Shown in pieces: positions 8,082-15,063 of a DNA stretch of 64,000 bases (positions are counted from its first letter, which is position 1; every line of letters begins with the position of its first letter). The DNA is from Massilia sp. R2A-15. GTDB taxonomy: Bacteria; Pseudomonadota; Gammaproteobacteria; Burkholderiales; Burkholderiaceae_D. Below the pieces are notes generated by a model that ran no database searches, was not told the DNA's origin, and saw only the letters and a list, made by a program, of their open reading frames with translations. Location of the stretch: contig NZ_CP131935.1 in NCBI RefSeq assembly GCF_030704305.1, positions 2,170,001 through 2,234,000 on the forward strand, read 5' to 3'. Made by a program: the position numbers and the translations under genes.

Positions 8082-8375
8082 TCAGCCGGCGGCGTCTTTC
8101 TTGTGCGACGCCCTCCGACGCCGCGAATCCTTGGGGTCGGCCACCAGCGGCCGGTACAGCTCGATGCGGTCGCGCTCGCGCAGCACCGTGTCGAGCGGCT
8201 TCTTCTTGCCGTAGATGCCGACCGGGGTCGTCGCCAGGTCGATGCCAAGCTCGACCAATACGCCGCTGGCGGCAAGCGCCGCTTCGATGGTGGTGCCGGG
8301 CGCGACGTCGAATTCGCGCAGCAGTTCCATTTCCGGCGTGGCGTAACAGAGCGATACGTGCAGCATGTCAGCCAT
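8082..8375 (-). CDS. rnfH: RnfH family protein
   Basis: A 97-residue ubiquitin-fold (beta-grasp) protein of the RnfH/UPF0125 family. Typical motifs are VSLCYATPEMELLREFDV, GTTIEAALAASG and LRERDRIELYRPLVADPKDSR. The basic tail RRRRASHKKD is common in the family. Its exact role is unknown; the name comes from linkage to rnf genes elsewhere. It overlaps ratA by eight bases. Two truncated copies of its 3' half occur among the curlin genes. Confidence 0.92.
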   Translation of the reverse strand: MADMLHVSLCYATPEMELLREFDVAPGTTIEAALAASGVLVELGIDLATTPVGIYGKKKPLDTVLRERDRIELYRPLVADPKDSRRRRASHKKDAAG

Positions 8376-8799
8376 AGACGGTCTCGGCGCGCTTGCAGAA
8401 GGAATCGACCATGCTGTTGGCGATCATGCCGAACACCGGCCCGATCAGCTGCTCGAGGATGATGCTGGAAAACTCGTATTTCAGGTCGAACTCGACCTTG
8501 CAGGCGTCTGCGCGCAGCGCCTTGAAGCTCCACACGCCGTCCATCACCTTGAACGGGCCGTCGACCAGCTTCATCGTCATCTGGGTCGGCCGGGTGTTGG
8601 TGTTGGAGGTGGTGAAGCTCTGCTTGACGCCGTGGAAATTGATGCCGACGCTCGCTACCAGCTTGTTCTCGCTCTTTTCGAGCACCTTCACGCCGCCGCA
8701 CCAGGGCAGGAATTTCGGATAATCTTCGACGTTGGCGACCAGGTCGAACATCTGCTCGGCGCTATAACTGAGAAATACTGTCTTGTGCACTACTGCCAT
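8368..8799 (-). CDS. ratA: RatA-type polyketide cyclase/START-like protein
   Basis: A 143-residue Coq10/START-fold protein. The family motif FDLVANVEDYPKFLPWCGGV is split near residues 18-37, and FHGVKQSFTTSN and MVDSFCKRAETVYG follow. E. coli RatA was described as a toxin acting on ribosome subunit association; related proteins bind ubiquinone. Which applies here cannot be decided. It is co-directional with rnfH and divergent from smpB, the usual order. Confidence 0.93.
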   Translation of the reverse strand: MAVVHKTVFLSYSAEQMFDLVANVEDYPKFLPWCGGVKVLEKSENKLVASVGINFHGVKQSFTTSNTNTRPTQMTMKLVDGPFKVMDGVWSFKALRADACKVEFDLKYEFSSIILEQLIGPVFGMIANSMVDSFCKRAETVYG

Positions 8800-8863
8800 G
8801 AGTCTGCCATTTGCTATGATGTTGGGGTATTTGCATCAGTAGTTTAACCGACCAAACGAATTC

Positions 8864-9313
8864 ATGAGTATTGTTGACAACAGAAAAGCCTTCCACGACT
8901 ATTTCATCGAAGACCGCTACGAGGCGGGAATCGTGCTCGAGGGATGGGAAGTGAAGGCGATCCGGGAATCGCGGGTCCAGATCAAGGAAGCGTACGTGGT
9001 CGTGCGCGGCGACGAGCTGTTCCTGTTCGGCGCCCACATCAGCGCGCTGGCGACCGCGTCCTCGTTCACCCATCCGGACGCCGTGCGCACCCGCAAGCTG
9101 CTGCTGCACCGCGCCGAGGTCGACAAGCTGATCGGCAAGGTCGAGCGCGCCGGCTTCACGCTGGTGCCGCTGAACCTGCACTACAAGGGCGGGCGCGTGA
9201 AATGCGAGATCGGCCTCGCCAAAGGCAAGAAGCAGCACGACAAGCGTGCCACCGAAAAGGAACGCGATGGCAAGCGCGAAGTGGCCGCAGCCATGAAAAC
9301 CCACGCCCGCTGA
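8864..9313 (+). CDS. smpB: SsrA-binding protein SmpB
   Basis: SmpB binds tmRNA and delivers it to stalled ribosomes for trans-translation. The 149-residue product has the oligonucleotide-binding fold with [39 protein letters not shown] and [20 protein letters not shown]. The basic tail is [19 protein letters not shown]. Length is normal. It is divergent from ratA across 64 bases. Confidence 0.97.
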   Translation: MSIVDNRKAFHDYFIEDRYEAGIVLEGWEVKAIRESRVQIKEAYVVVRGDELFLFGAHISALATASSFTHPDAVRTRKLLLHRAEVDKLIGKVERAGFTLVPLNLHYKGGRVKCEIGLAKGKKQHDKRATEKERDGKREVAAAMKTHAR

Positions 9314-9321
9314 TGCGCATC

Positions 9322-9361
9322 GGGGTCTGGTCCTGCGGAACGACGGGGACGCCGAGTCCCC
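9322..9361. repeat. composite intergenic repeat: half palindrome fused to a small hairpin
   Basis: The first 18 bases are the left half of the dispersed palindrome (GGGGTCTGGTCC...). They are followed by CGACGG and the hairpin GGGGAC-GCCGA-GTCCCC at 9345-9361. The same composite occurs at 29297-29336. It lies between the convergent smpB and exporter genes and might act as a bidirectional terminator. Confidence 0.75.
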
Positions 9362-9372
9362 ATCTTGTTTGC

Positions 9373-10551
9373 TTAAGCCGCGAACCGTTTCGACGCGCTG
9401 ATCCGCCAGCACACGAACGCCAGCACCAACCCCGCCAGCATCCCGCACGCCAGCTTGAGCGCGCTGCCGAATAACAGCGGCGCCACCAGTCCCGACACCA
9501 GCGCGAACGCGATCATCTGGATAAACGACAGCATCGACGACGACAGCCCCCGGTTGTCGGGAAACAGCTCGAACGCGCTCATCTGGATCGCCGGCATCGC
9601 CACCGCGAGGCCGAAGGTGAAGACCATCAGCGGCAGCACCGCCCACGGCACCTCGGCCACGAACAGCAGGTTGTACACCACGCCGATGCCCGCGCCGGCC
9701 AGCATGATGGTAAAACCGATCCACTTCATGCGCACCGGCGGGATCTTAGCCGCGTACTTGCCGCTCCATGCCGAGCCGATCACCATGCCGCTGATCAGCG
9801 GGATGAACATCCAGCCGAACGCCGTCTCCGGCAGGTGCAGGATCTCCATCACAAAGTTGGCGGCCGACCCGATGTACAACGACAGTCCGCCGAAGGCCAG
9901 GCCGACCGTCAGCGACAGCAGCACGAAGCGCGGGTTGCTCAGCACCTTGACGTAGTTTGCGGCGATCGCCACCGGATGGAAGGCGTGGCGCTGCTCCTTC
10001 GGCAGGCTCTCGGGCAGCGCGCGCCAGGCCAGCACGAACATCAGCGCGCCGAAGCCGGTGAGGAAGTAGAAGGTCGAACGCCAGCCGAAGTGCACGTGCA
10101 GCCAGCCGCCCAGGATAGGCGCGAGCGCCGGCGCCAGGCCGAACACCATCATGATATGCGCCATCATCTTCTGCGCCTGCGCGCCGGAGAAGCGGTCCTG
10201 CACGATGGCCGCGCCGATCACCGAGCCGGCGCCCGCCGACAGGCCCTGCAGCGCGCGGCACACCAGCAGCCAGCCGAAGCTGGGCGCGAACGCGGCGCCG
10301 AGCGAGGCAAGCGTGTAGCAGACCAGCGCGATCATGATCACCGGGCGGCGCCCGAAGGAATCGGACAGCGTCCCGTAGAACAGCATCATGAAGGCGAAAC
10401 AGAACAGGAAGATACTTAGGGTCTGCTGGACCGCGACCGGGCCGACGTTGAATTCGCGGCCGATGGCGGGAATCGACGGCAGGTAGGTGTCGATCGCGAG
10501 CGCGCCCACCATGCCGATAAAAGCCAGAATTACGGTCAACATTCGCTGCAT
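9373..10551 (-). CDS. Bcr/CflA-type multidrug MFS transporter
   Basis: An inner-membrane protein of 392 residues with about twelve hydrophobic segments. The drug:H+ antiporter signature IDTYLPSIPAIGREF falls near residues 19-33, and the loop motif GTLSDSFGRRPVIM between helices 2 and 3. Motif C-like glycine/proline segments (FGLAPALAPILGGWL) follow. Family members export drugs such as bicyclomycin or chloramphenicol; the substrate here is unknown. The ATG at 10551 (MQRMLTV) was chosen. The longer open frame extends upstream through an intergenic repeat and is not credible. Confidence 0.9.
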   Translation of the reverse strand: MQRMLTVILAFIGMVGALAIDTYLPSIPAIGREFNVGPVAVQQTLSIFLFCFAFMMLFYGTLSDSFGRRPVIMIALVCYTLASLGAAFAPSFGWLLVCRALQGLSAGAGSVIGAAIVQDRFSGAQAQKMMAHIMMVFGLAPALAPILGGWLHVHFGWRSTFYFLTGFGALMFVLAWRALPESLPKEQRHAFHPVAIAANYVKVLSNPRFVLLSLTVGLAFGGLSLYIGSAANFVMEILHLPETAFGWMFIPLISGMVIGSAWSGKYAAKIPPVRMKWIGFTIMLAGAGIGVVYNLLFVAEVPWAVLPLMVFTFGLAVAMPAIQMSAFELFPDNRGLSSSMLSFIQMIAFALVSGLVAPLLFGSALKLACGMLAGLVLAFVCWRISASKRFAA

Positions 10552-10666
10552 GTGATGCGCCTTTACAAAGATATGGCGCCGCACGTGCGAACAACCGAGG
10601 GGCAGGATTCTACCGCCAATCGGGATTTGCCGTCTGAATGCGAAAATTGGCGCGGCTGGCAGAATC

Positions 10667-10747
10667 GGGGTCTGGTCCCGCGGACCTGACCCCTTTTTCA
10701 TTCCGCCACCAACTCAACATGGGGTCAGGTCCGCAGGACCAGACCCC
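10667..10747. repeat. inverted pair of 27-bp intergenic palindromes
   Basis: The two units at 10667-10693 and 10721-10747 each read GGGGTCwGGTCC-nnn-GGACCwGACCCC. The second is the reverse complement of the first apart from one central base. They are separated by 27 unrelated bases. This unit-spacer-inverted unit layout resembles REP/BIME elements. A very similar pair lies at 20921-21003. Confidence 0.85.
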
Positions 10748-10784
10748 GCCGGTGCACTTACCTGAGGCGGCTCGTCTTCAGGGT

Positions 10785-11456
10785 TCATCGGGCCAGCGAC
10801 ATCCCGAAGCGCTCGGTGCGCGGCATCCAGTTGCCGTTCATGTCGGCCGACACCAGCACGCGCACCGCGCGGCCAATCAGCAAGCCGCGCGGCACCAGGC
10901 CGATGACGCGCGAGTCGGCGCTGTTGTCGCGGTTATCGCCCAGCATCAGGAACTGATCCGGCGGAATCGTCACCGGCGCAAAATTGCGCAGCGCGGCGAT
11001 CTGCGGCAGCACCTGGATGCGGCGCTGGCCGGCGCCTGTCGTCTCGGTCATCTCCAGCGCATCGATGGTGGCGCCGTTCGCCAGCCGCTCGGTGGCCGGC
11101 TTCTCCAGCGAATAGTTGGCGGGCTGGCCGTTGATGACCAGGCGCTCGTCGCGCATTTCGACCACATCGCCCGGCAGCGCGATGACGCGCTTTATCAGCC
11201 GCGTGCCGTCCTTCGGCGACGAGAACGTGACGATGTCGCCGCGCTGCGGGTCGCCCAGCTTCGTCACCACGATATCGGTCAGCGGCACCTTCAGGTCGAA
11301 CGCGAGGCGGTTGACGAACACCACATCGCCTTCGAGCAGGTTGGGATGCATCGAGCCGGAGGGAATCGGGTTCCAGTCGGCGACTGCGGTGCGGAAGATC
11401 CCGAACAGGACCAGGAACATCAGGAAACCCTTGTTGGCACGCACCCAGCTTTTCAT
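10785..11456 (-). CDS. lepB: signal peptidase I
   Basis: The membrane enzyme removes signal peptides from exported proteins. The product has 223 residues with one N-terminal membrane segment (residues 10-26). The catalytic serine motif PSGSMHPNLLEGD carries Ser35, and the lysine motif RLIKRVIALPGD carries Lys89. The later GDNRDNSADSR box is also present. The protein is shorter than E. coli LepB, which has two membrane segments, and stands apart from lepA/rnc, so it may be a second signal peptidase gene. The ATG at 11456 (MKSWVR) with GGAG upstream is preferred to 11501. Confidence 0.92.
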   Translation of the reverse strand: MKSWVRANKGFLMFLVLFGIFRTAVADWNPIPSGSMHPNLLEGDVVFVNRLAFDLKVPLTDIVVTKLGDPQRGDIVTFSSPKDGTRLIKRVIALPGDVVEMRDERLVINGQPANYSLEKPATERLANGATIDALEMTETTGAGQRRIQVLPQIAALRNFAPVTIPPDQFLMLGDNRDNSADSRVIGLVPRGLLIGRAVRVLVSADMNGNWMPRTERFGMSLAR

Positions 11457-11536
11457 TTTTTTGACTCCGGAGAGGATTGGTATGACTAGATCGTATTGCA
11501 TGATACTTTAATAATGCTTAAACCAGTGTCAATACC

Positions 11537-11563
11537 GGGGTCAGGTCCATCGGGACCTGACCC
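11537..11563. repeat. 27-bp intergenic palindrome
   Basis: A single unit of the dispersed family, GGGGTCAGGTCC-n-GGACCTGACCC. It lies between the lepB start and the metallothionein-like gene, directly downstream of that gene's stop. In this position it may serve as its transcript-end hairpin. Confidence 0.8.
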
Positions 11564-11571
11564 TTTTCGGA

Positions 11572-11721
11572 TTAGCCCTTGGCGCAAGCGCACTGCGATC
11601 CGCAGCGGCAATGCGGGCCGCAAGCGCAGGCCTTTTGCTGATCGGGCTTTTGGCAACCGCAGCGGCAGCCGGCGCCGGCGCATGCGACGCATTTGCAGGT
11701 GTGTGGGGAAGCGGTGTTCAT
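11572..11721 (-). CDS. metallothionein-like cysteine-rich small protein
   Basis: This is a 49-residue frame with ATG at 11721 and GGAG seven bases upstream. It has twelve cysteines in metal-binding patterns: CKCVACAGAGCRCGC near residues 9-23 and ACACGPHCRCGSQCAC near residues 31-46, plus two histidines. The C-x-C and C-x2-C spacing, small size and lack of aromatic residues fit bacterial metallothioneins, which bind Zn, Cd or Cu in the cytoplasm. The family is short and divergent, so exact class membership is uncertain. An AraC-type gene lies 72 bases upstream in the same direction and could be co-transcribed. Confidence 0.85.
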   Translation of the reverse strand: MNTASPHTCKCVACAGAGCRCGCQKPDQQKACACGPHCRCGSQCACAKG

Positions 11722-11793
11722 GACAATCTCCTTGAAGGGTTAAGTGAGATGCCAGTGTAAAAGCGCGCCATGGCTGCCGCTTGAACGAAACGG

Positions 11794-12579
11794 CTATTCG
11801 CGCCGGACGCTCACCGGCGCAATCCCGAACATGCGTTTGAAGGTCCGTGAGAAATGGGCGGAGTCGGCAAAACCGCCCGCATGGGCAGCGTCGGTCAGGC
11901 TGTTCCCGGCCGCGGAGCAGGCGACGGCGAGTTCGAGGCGCAGCCAGAGTACGTAGGGGCGGAACCGGATCCCGGTCTCCTGAAGGAACAGGTGGCGAAA
12001 ACGTTCGGGGGAAAGGAACACCGCTTCGGCGATTTCCGCCATGGTGATCGCGTCGCCGGGGCGCTCGCGCAGTATCGCTATCGCGCGCTCGATGCGCCGA
12101 TCGAGCGGCCTGGCGGGCGATGGATGCACCGAACCCAGTGCTGAAATCACCGCGCGCGCGCAGGCGATCAGTTCCGCGTCGGAGGCGCCGTCATTGAATG
12201 CGGCCGCAAGCGCTGCCGATTCCGGTGCAAATGCATCGGCGGGCAGCGAGGCGATACCTTCACTGTAGAGCTGCCCAATTGCCTGTCCTTCAGTCGACTC
12301 TGGCTCGACCAGTATGAGGGCGACCAGTTCATCGCGGGCCTCGAAAGCATGGGGCTGATGCGCGCCGACGATGGCGGCCTTGTATGCCGTCCAATCGTCT
12401 CCGGGGCGTCGGAACCGCACTTCTCCACCGGACAGCGCAAGCGCGAGCTGGATCGCGTGGTGGGCATGAAAATCCGTTGGCTCGCCCGCGGTGCCGATCC
12501 AGATCATGCCCCCGCGCCAAAGCACGGCCCGGCCGGTGCCGAACGGCTTGATCGCTCCTCGTTGTCCGCTGTTAGCCAT
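11794..12579 (-). CDS. AraC family transcriptional regulator
   Basis: A cytoplasmic DNA-binding regulator of about 261 residues. The N-terminal half looks like a cupin-type sensor (HAHHAIQLALALSGGEVRF, HQPHAFEAR). The C-terminal 100 residues carry the two helix-turn-helix motifs of the family: MAEIAEAVFLSPERFRHLF and DAAHAGGFADSAHFSRTFKR, ending MFGIAPVSVRRE. The effector is unknown. The histidine-rich cupin part could bind metal, which would fit the downstream metallothionein-like gene, but this is inference. The start could be the ATG at 12579 or the GTG at 12597; neither has a strong ribosome site. Confidence 0.88.
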   Translation of the reverse strand: MANSGQRGAIKPFGTGRAVLWRGGMIWIGTAGEPTDFHAHHAIQLALALSGGEVRFRRPGDDWTAYKAAIVGAHQPHAFEARDELVALILVEPESTEGQAIGQLYSEGIASLPADAFAPESAALAAAFNDGASDAELIACARAVISALGSVHPSPARPLDRRIERAIAILRERPGDAITMAEIAEAVFLSPERFRHLFLQETGIRFRPYVLWLRLELAVACSAAGNSLTDAAHAGGFADSAHFSRTFKRMFGIAPVSVRRE

Positions 12580-12641
12580 CGCTGCCACTTCACTCACGCT
12601 CAGTATAGGCTCCCGTCGGCGCGTGAGCGAGCGGCCGCCAT

Positions 12642-13454
12642 TCAGTGCGGCCGCACGTCGTCCTTTACCGCGGCGAGTGCTAGTTTATCGACCAGGCCTG
12701 GCGCCACCAGCTTGAGGAAGCGTCCAGCCTTGCCCTGCAGCGTCATCACCACGTCGCGCTTGCGCGCATTCATGCCATCGACGATCAGCCGCGCGCATTC
12801 CTCCACCGTCATCGCACCATCTTCTTTCAGACCGCTGCTGCCGGCCTGCTGACCCGCGGCGTTGAAGCCGCGATGCCGGATCTTTGTCGCCACCACGCCG
12901 GGGTAGGCCGTCGTCACGCTGACGCCGGCGCCATTGAGCTCGATCCGCAACGCTTCGAAAAATCCCGTCATCGCGAACTTGGTCGCCGCATACGCCGTCC
13001 GGCCCGGCACGCCCACGAGGCCGGCCAGCGACGACACCGCGACGATGCTGCCGCGCGACGCCTTCAGGTGCGGCAGCGCCGCGTGCGTGCACCACACGCT
13101 GCCCCACAGGTTGATGCGCATGAGTTCCTCGTACCAGCCCAGGTCCGCCACATCCTCGAACAGCGCCTGCGCCGAGCGCCCGGCGTTGTTGACCAGCACA
13201 TCGATGCGTCCGAACTTCGCCACCGCCGCATCGATCAGCGCGACGCACTGGGCTTGCACGCCAACGTCGGTGGGACACACCAAGGTCTGCGCGCCCAGCG
13301 CGTCGCAGGCGCCGGCCACCGATTCGAGCGCCTCGCGGCTGCGCGCGGCCAGCACCAGCGCCACGCCGCCGCCCTGCTTCGCCGCGATCCGGCGCGCCAT
13401 CTCGGCGCCGATACCGTCCGAGGCGCCGGTGATCACCACCACCCGCACGGTCAC
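12642..13454 (-). CDS. short-chain dehydrogenase/reductase
   Basis: A 270-residue classical SDR oxidoreductase. It has the nucleotide-binding TGASDGIG near residues 10-17, NNAG near residue 90, a catalytic Ser in VSSLAG and the YAATK motif. The substrate cannot be named. Its start overlaps the end of the SPFH gene by four bases (ATGA), so the two are probably translated from one message with nfeD. Confidence 0.9.
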   Translation of the reverse strand: MTVRVVVITGASDGIGAEMARRIAAKQGGGVALVLAARSREALESVAGACDALGAQTLVCPTDVGVQAQCVALIDAAVAKFGRIDVLVNNAGRSAQALFEDVADLGWYEELMRINLWGSVWCTHAALPHLKASRGSIVAVSSLAGLVGVPGRTAYAATKFAMTGFFEALRIELNGAGVSVTTAYPGVVATKIRHRGFNAAGQQAGSSGLKEDGAMTVEECARLIVDGMNARKRDVVMTLQGKAGRFLKLVAPGLVDKLALAAVKDDVRPH

Positions 13455-14371
13455 TTCTGCGCTTTCACGATCTGCATCGCGCTGGCGATCATGCCGCTCA
13501 TCTCGCCCAGGTTGGTCGGCACGATGATGGAGTTGTTGGTCTTGGCGAGATTGGAAAACGCATCGACGTACTTTTCCGCGACGCGCAGGTTCACCGCATC
13601 GTGCCCGCCCGGCTCGTTGATGGCGCCGCCGATCTGGCGCAGCGCGGTGGCGCTGGCGTCGGCCAGCGCGACGATCGCCGCCGCCTGGCCTTGCGCCCGG
13701 TTGATCTGCGCCTGCTTGTCGCCCTCCGAACGCGCAATCGCCGCGGCCCGTTCGCCGTCGGCGATGTTGATCTGCTCCTGCTTGCGGCCCTCCGACGCGG
13801 CGATCAGCGCGCGCTTTTCGCGCTCGGCGGTGATCTGCGCCTGCATCGCGTGCAGGATCTCCTTCGGCGGCGTCAGGTCCTTGATCTCGTAACGCAGCAC
13901 CTTCACGCCCCAGTTCGCGGCCGACTCGTCGATCGCGTTGACGATGGTCGTGTTGATGTGGTCGCGCTCCTCGAAGGTCTTGTCCAGCTCCATCTTGCCG
14001 ATCACCGAACGCAGCGTGGTCTGCGCCAGCTGGGTGATCGCGGCGATGTAGTTCGACGAGCCGTACGAGGCGCGCATCGCATCGGTGATCTGGAAGTACA
14101 GGATGCCGTCGACCTGCAGCTGGGTGTTGTCGCGCGTGATGCAGACCTGCGGCGGCACGTCGAGCGGGATCTCCTTCAGGATGTGCTTGTAGGCGACGCG
14201 GTCGACGAACGGAATCACGATGTTCAGGCCAGGCGCCAGCGTCGCGTGGTATTTGCCGAGCCGCTCGACCACCCAGGCGTGCTGCTGCGGCACCACGTTG
14301 ATCGTCTTGAACACGAACACCAGCGCAATGACGAACAGGACCAGCGCGACGGTTCCGAAATTAAATTCCAT
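13451..14371 (-). CDS. SPFH domain stomatin-like protein (paraslipin type)
   Basis: A membrane-anchored scaffold protein of 306 residues. One N-terminal membrane segment (residues 5-22) is followed by the SPFH/band 7 domain (VVPQQHAWVVERLGKYHATL, LAPGLNIVIPFVDRV). A long coiled-coil region (AEREKRALIAASEGRKQEQI) and the tail VPTNLGEMSGMIASAMQIV complete it. It resembles E. coli QmcA. SPFH proteins of this type form microdomains and usually pair with an NfeD-like partner, as here, 26 bases upstream. Confidence 0.92.
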   Translation of the reverse strand: MEFNFGTVALVLFVIALVFVFKTINVVPQQHAWVVERLGKYHATLAPGLNIVIPFVDRVAYKHILKEIPLDVPPQVCITRDNTQLQVDGILYFQITDAMRASYGSSNYIAAITQLAQTTLRSVIGKMELDKTFEERDHINTTIVNAIDESAANWGVKVLRYEIKDLTPPKEILHAMQAQITAEREKRALIAASEGRKQEQINIADGERAAAIARSEGDKQAQINRAQGQAAAIVALADASATALRQIGGAINEPGGHDAVNLRVAEKYVDAFSNLAKTNNSIIVPTNLGEMSGMIASAMQIVKAQK

Positions 14372-14397
14372 TTTTTGCCTTTATTTGAAAGAATCTT

Positions 14398-14820
14398 TCA
14401 AGCGCCGGTGACGATCAACCGGCTGCCCTGGATTTCCACGATCTTGAAAACGCCCGCTTCGGCGATCGCGCCCTGCCCCAGCTCCACGTCCCACAAGGCG
14501 CCGCGGTACATCACGCGCGCCTTCCCGCCGTGCCACTCGGGCACGTCGATGCGCTGGCCGATGTCGATGTTCACATTCGGATCGCGCGCCGCATTGCCGC
14601 GTGATGGCTTGCCGAAGCGGCTGCGGTGCAGCAGGCCGGTGGCCAGCACGCCAACCGCCGCCGCCGCGATGAACTGCATCGGCGCGGCCTGCCCCGTGTA
14701 TGCGGCGAGCGCACCGAACGCCATGCCGATGGCAATCATCAGCAAATAGAACGTCCCGGTGAACAGCTCCATCACCACCAGCACGCCGGCTGCTACCAGC
14801 CAGTTGATCCAGTCCGCCAT
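14398..14820 (-). CDS. NfeD-like membrane protein
   Basis: A 140-residue protein of the short NfeD class. Membrane helices lie near residues 5-40 and 48-64. A C-terminal OB-fold domain follows (GQRIDVPEWHGGKARVMYRGALWDVE split, then KIVEIQGSRLIVTG). It would act with the SPFH protein in membrane organisation. The ATG at 14820 has AAGGA upstream. The longer frame to 14886 passes through a palindromic repeat and is rejected. Confidence 0.88.
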   Translation of the reverse strand: MADWINWLVAAGVLVVMELFTGTFYLLMIAIGMAFGALAAYTGQAAPMQFIAAAAVGVLATGLLHRSRFGKPSRGNAARDPNVNIDIGQRIDVPEWHGGKARVMYRGALWDVELGQGAIAEAGVFKIVEIQGSRLIVTGA

Positions 14821-14844
14821 TTGATTTCCTTCCCGTGCAAAGGC

Positions 14845-14871
14845 GGGGTCAGGTCCGGCGGACCTGACCCC
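14845..14871. repeat. 27-bp intergenic palindrome
   Basis: The unit GGGGTCAGGTCC-GGC-GGACCTGACCCC has perfectly paired 12-base arms. It lies just upstream of nfeD and downstream of the ppsA terminator. Confidence 0.88.
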
Positions 14872-14877
14872 AAAGTC

Positions 14878-14920
14878 AAAAAACAAAACCCCCGTGGCCC
14901 GGATCGGGCTACGAGGGTTT
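14878..14920 (-). terminator. intrinsic terminator downstream of ppsA
   Basis: On the minus strand the sequence runs AAACCCTCGTAGCCCG-ATC-CGGGCCACGGGGGTTT and then a T-rich tract TTGTTTTTT. This is a hairpin with a few bulges followed by Ts, about 140 bases after the ppsA stop. Confidence 0.75.
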
Positions 14921-15030
14921 GCGTGTTGATGCGTTGAGTTTTGATGGCTATTTTGCTAAACATTCCAATATTGTCAGTCTAGCGCGTTCGCGCACAGAGT
15001 CAACAACTGAATTGTATAGCCAGGCAAGAG

Positions 15031-15056
15031 GGGGCAGGTCCGCAGGACCAGACCCC
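15031..15056. repeat. intergenic palindrome, one base short
   Basis: GGGGCAGGTCC-GCA-GGACCAGACCCC is a unit of the dispersed family lacking the T at position 5. It ends eight bases from the ppsA stop codon. Confidence 0.8.
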
Positions 15057-15063
15057 GTCGTGC

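Noticed and set aside
10552..10701. N-terminal extension of the exporter frame through the intergenic palindrome
   Set aside because: The extension translates the repeat (GSGPRDQTP) and adds a charged segment before the first membrane helix. The ATG at 10551 gives a normal family start.
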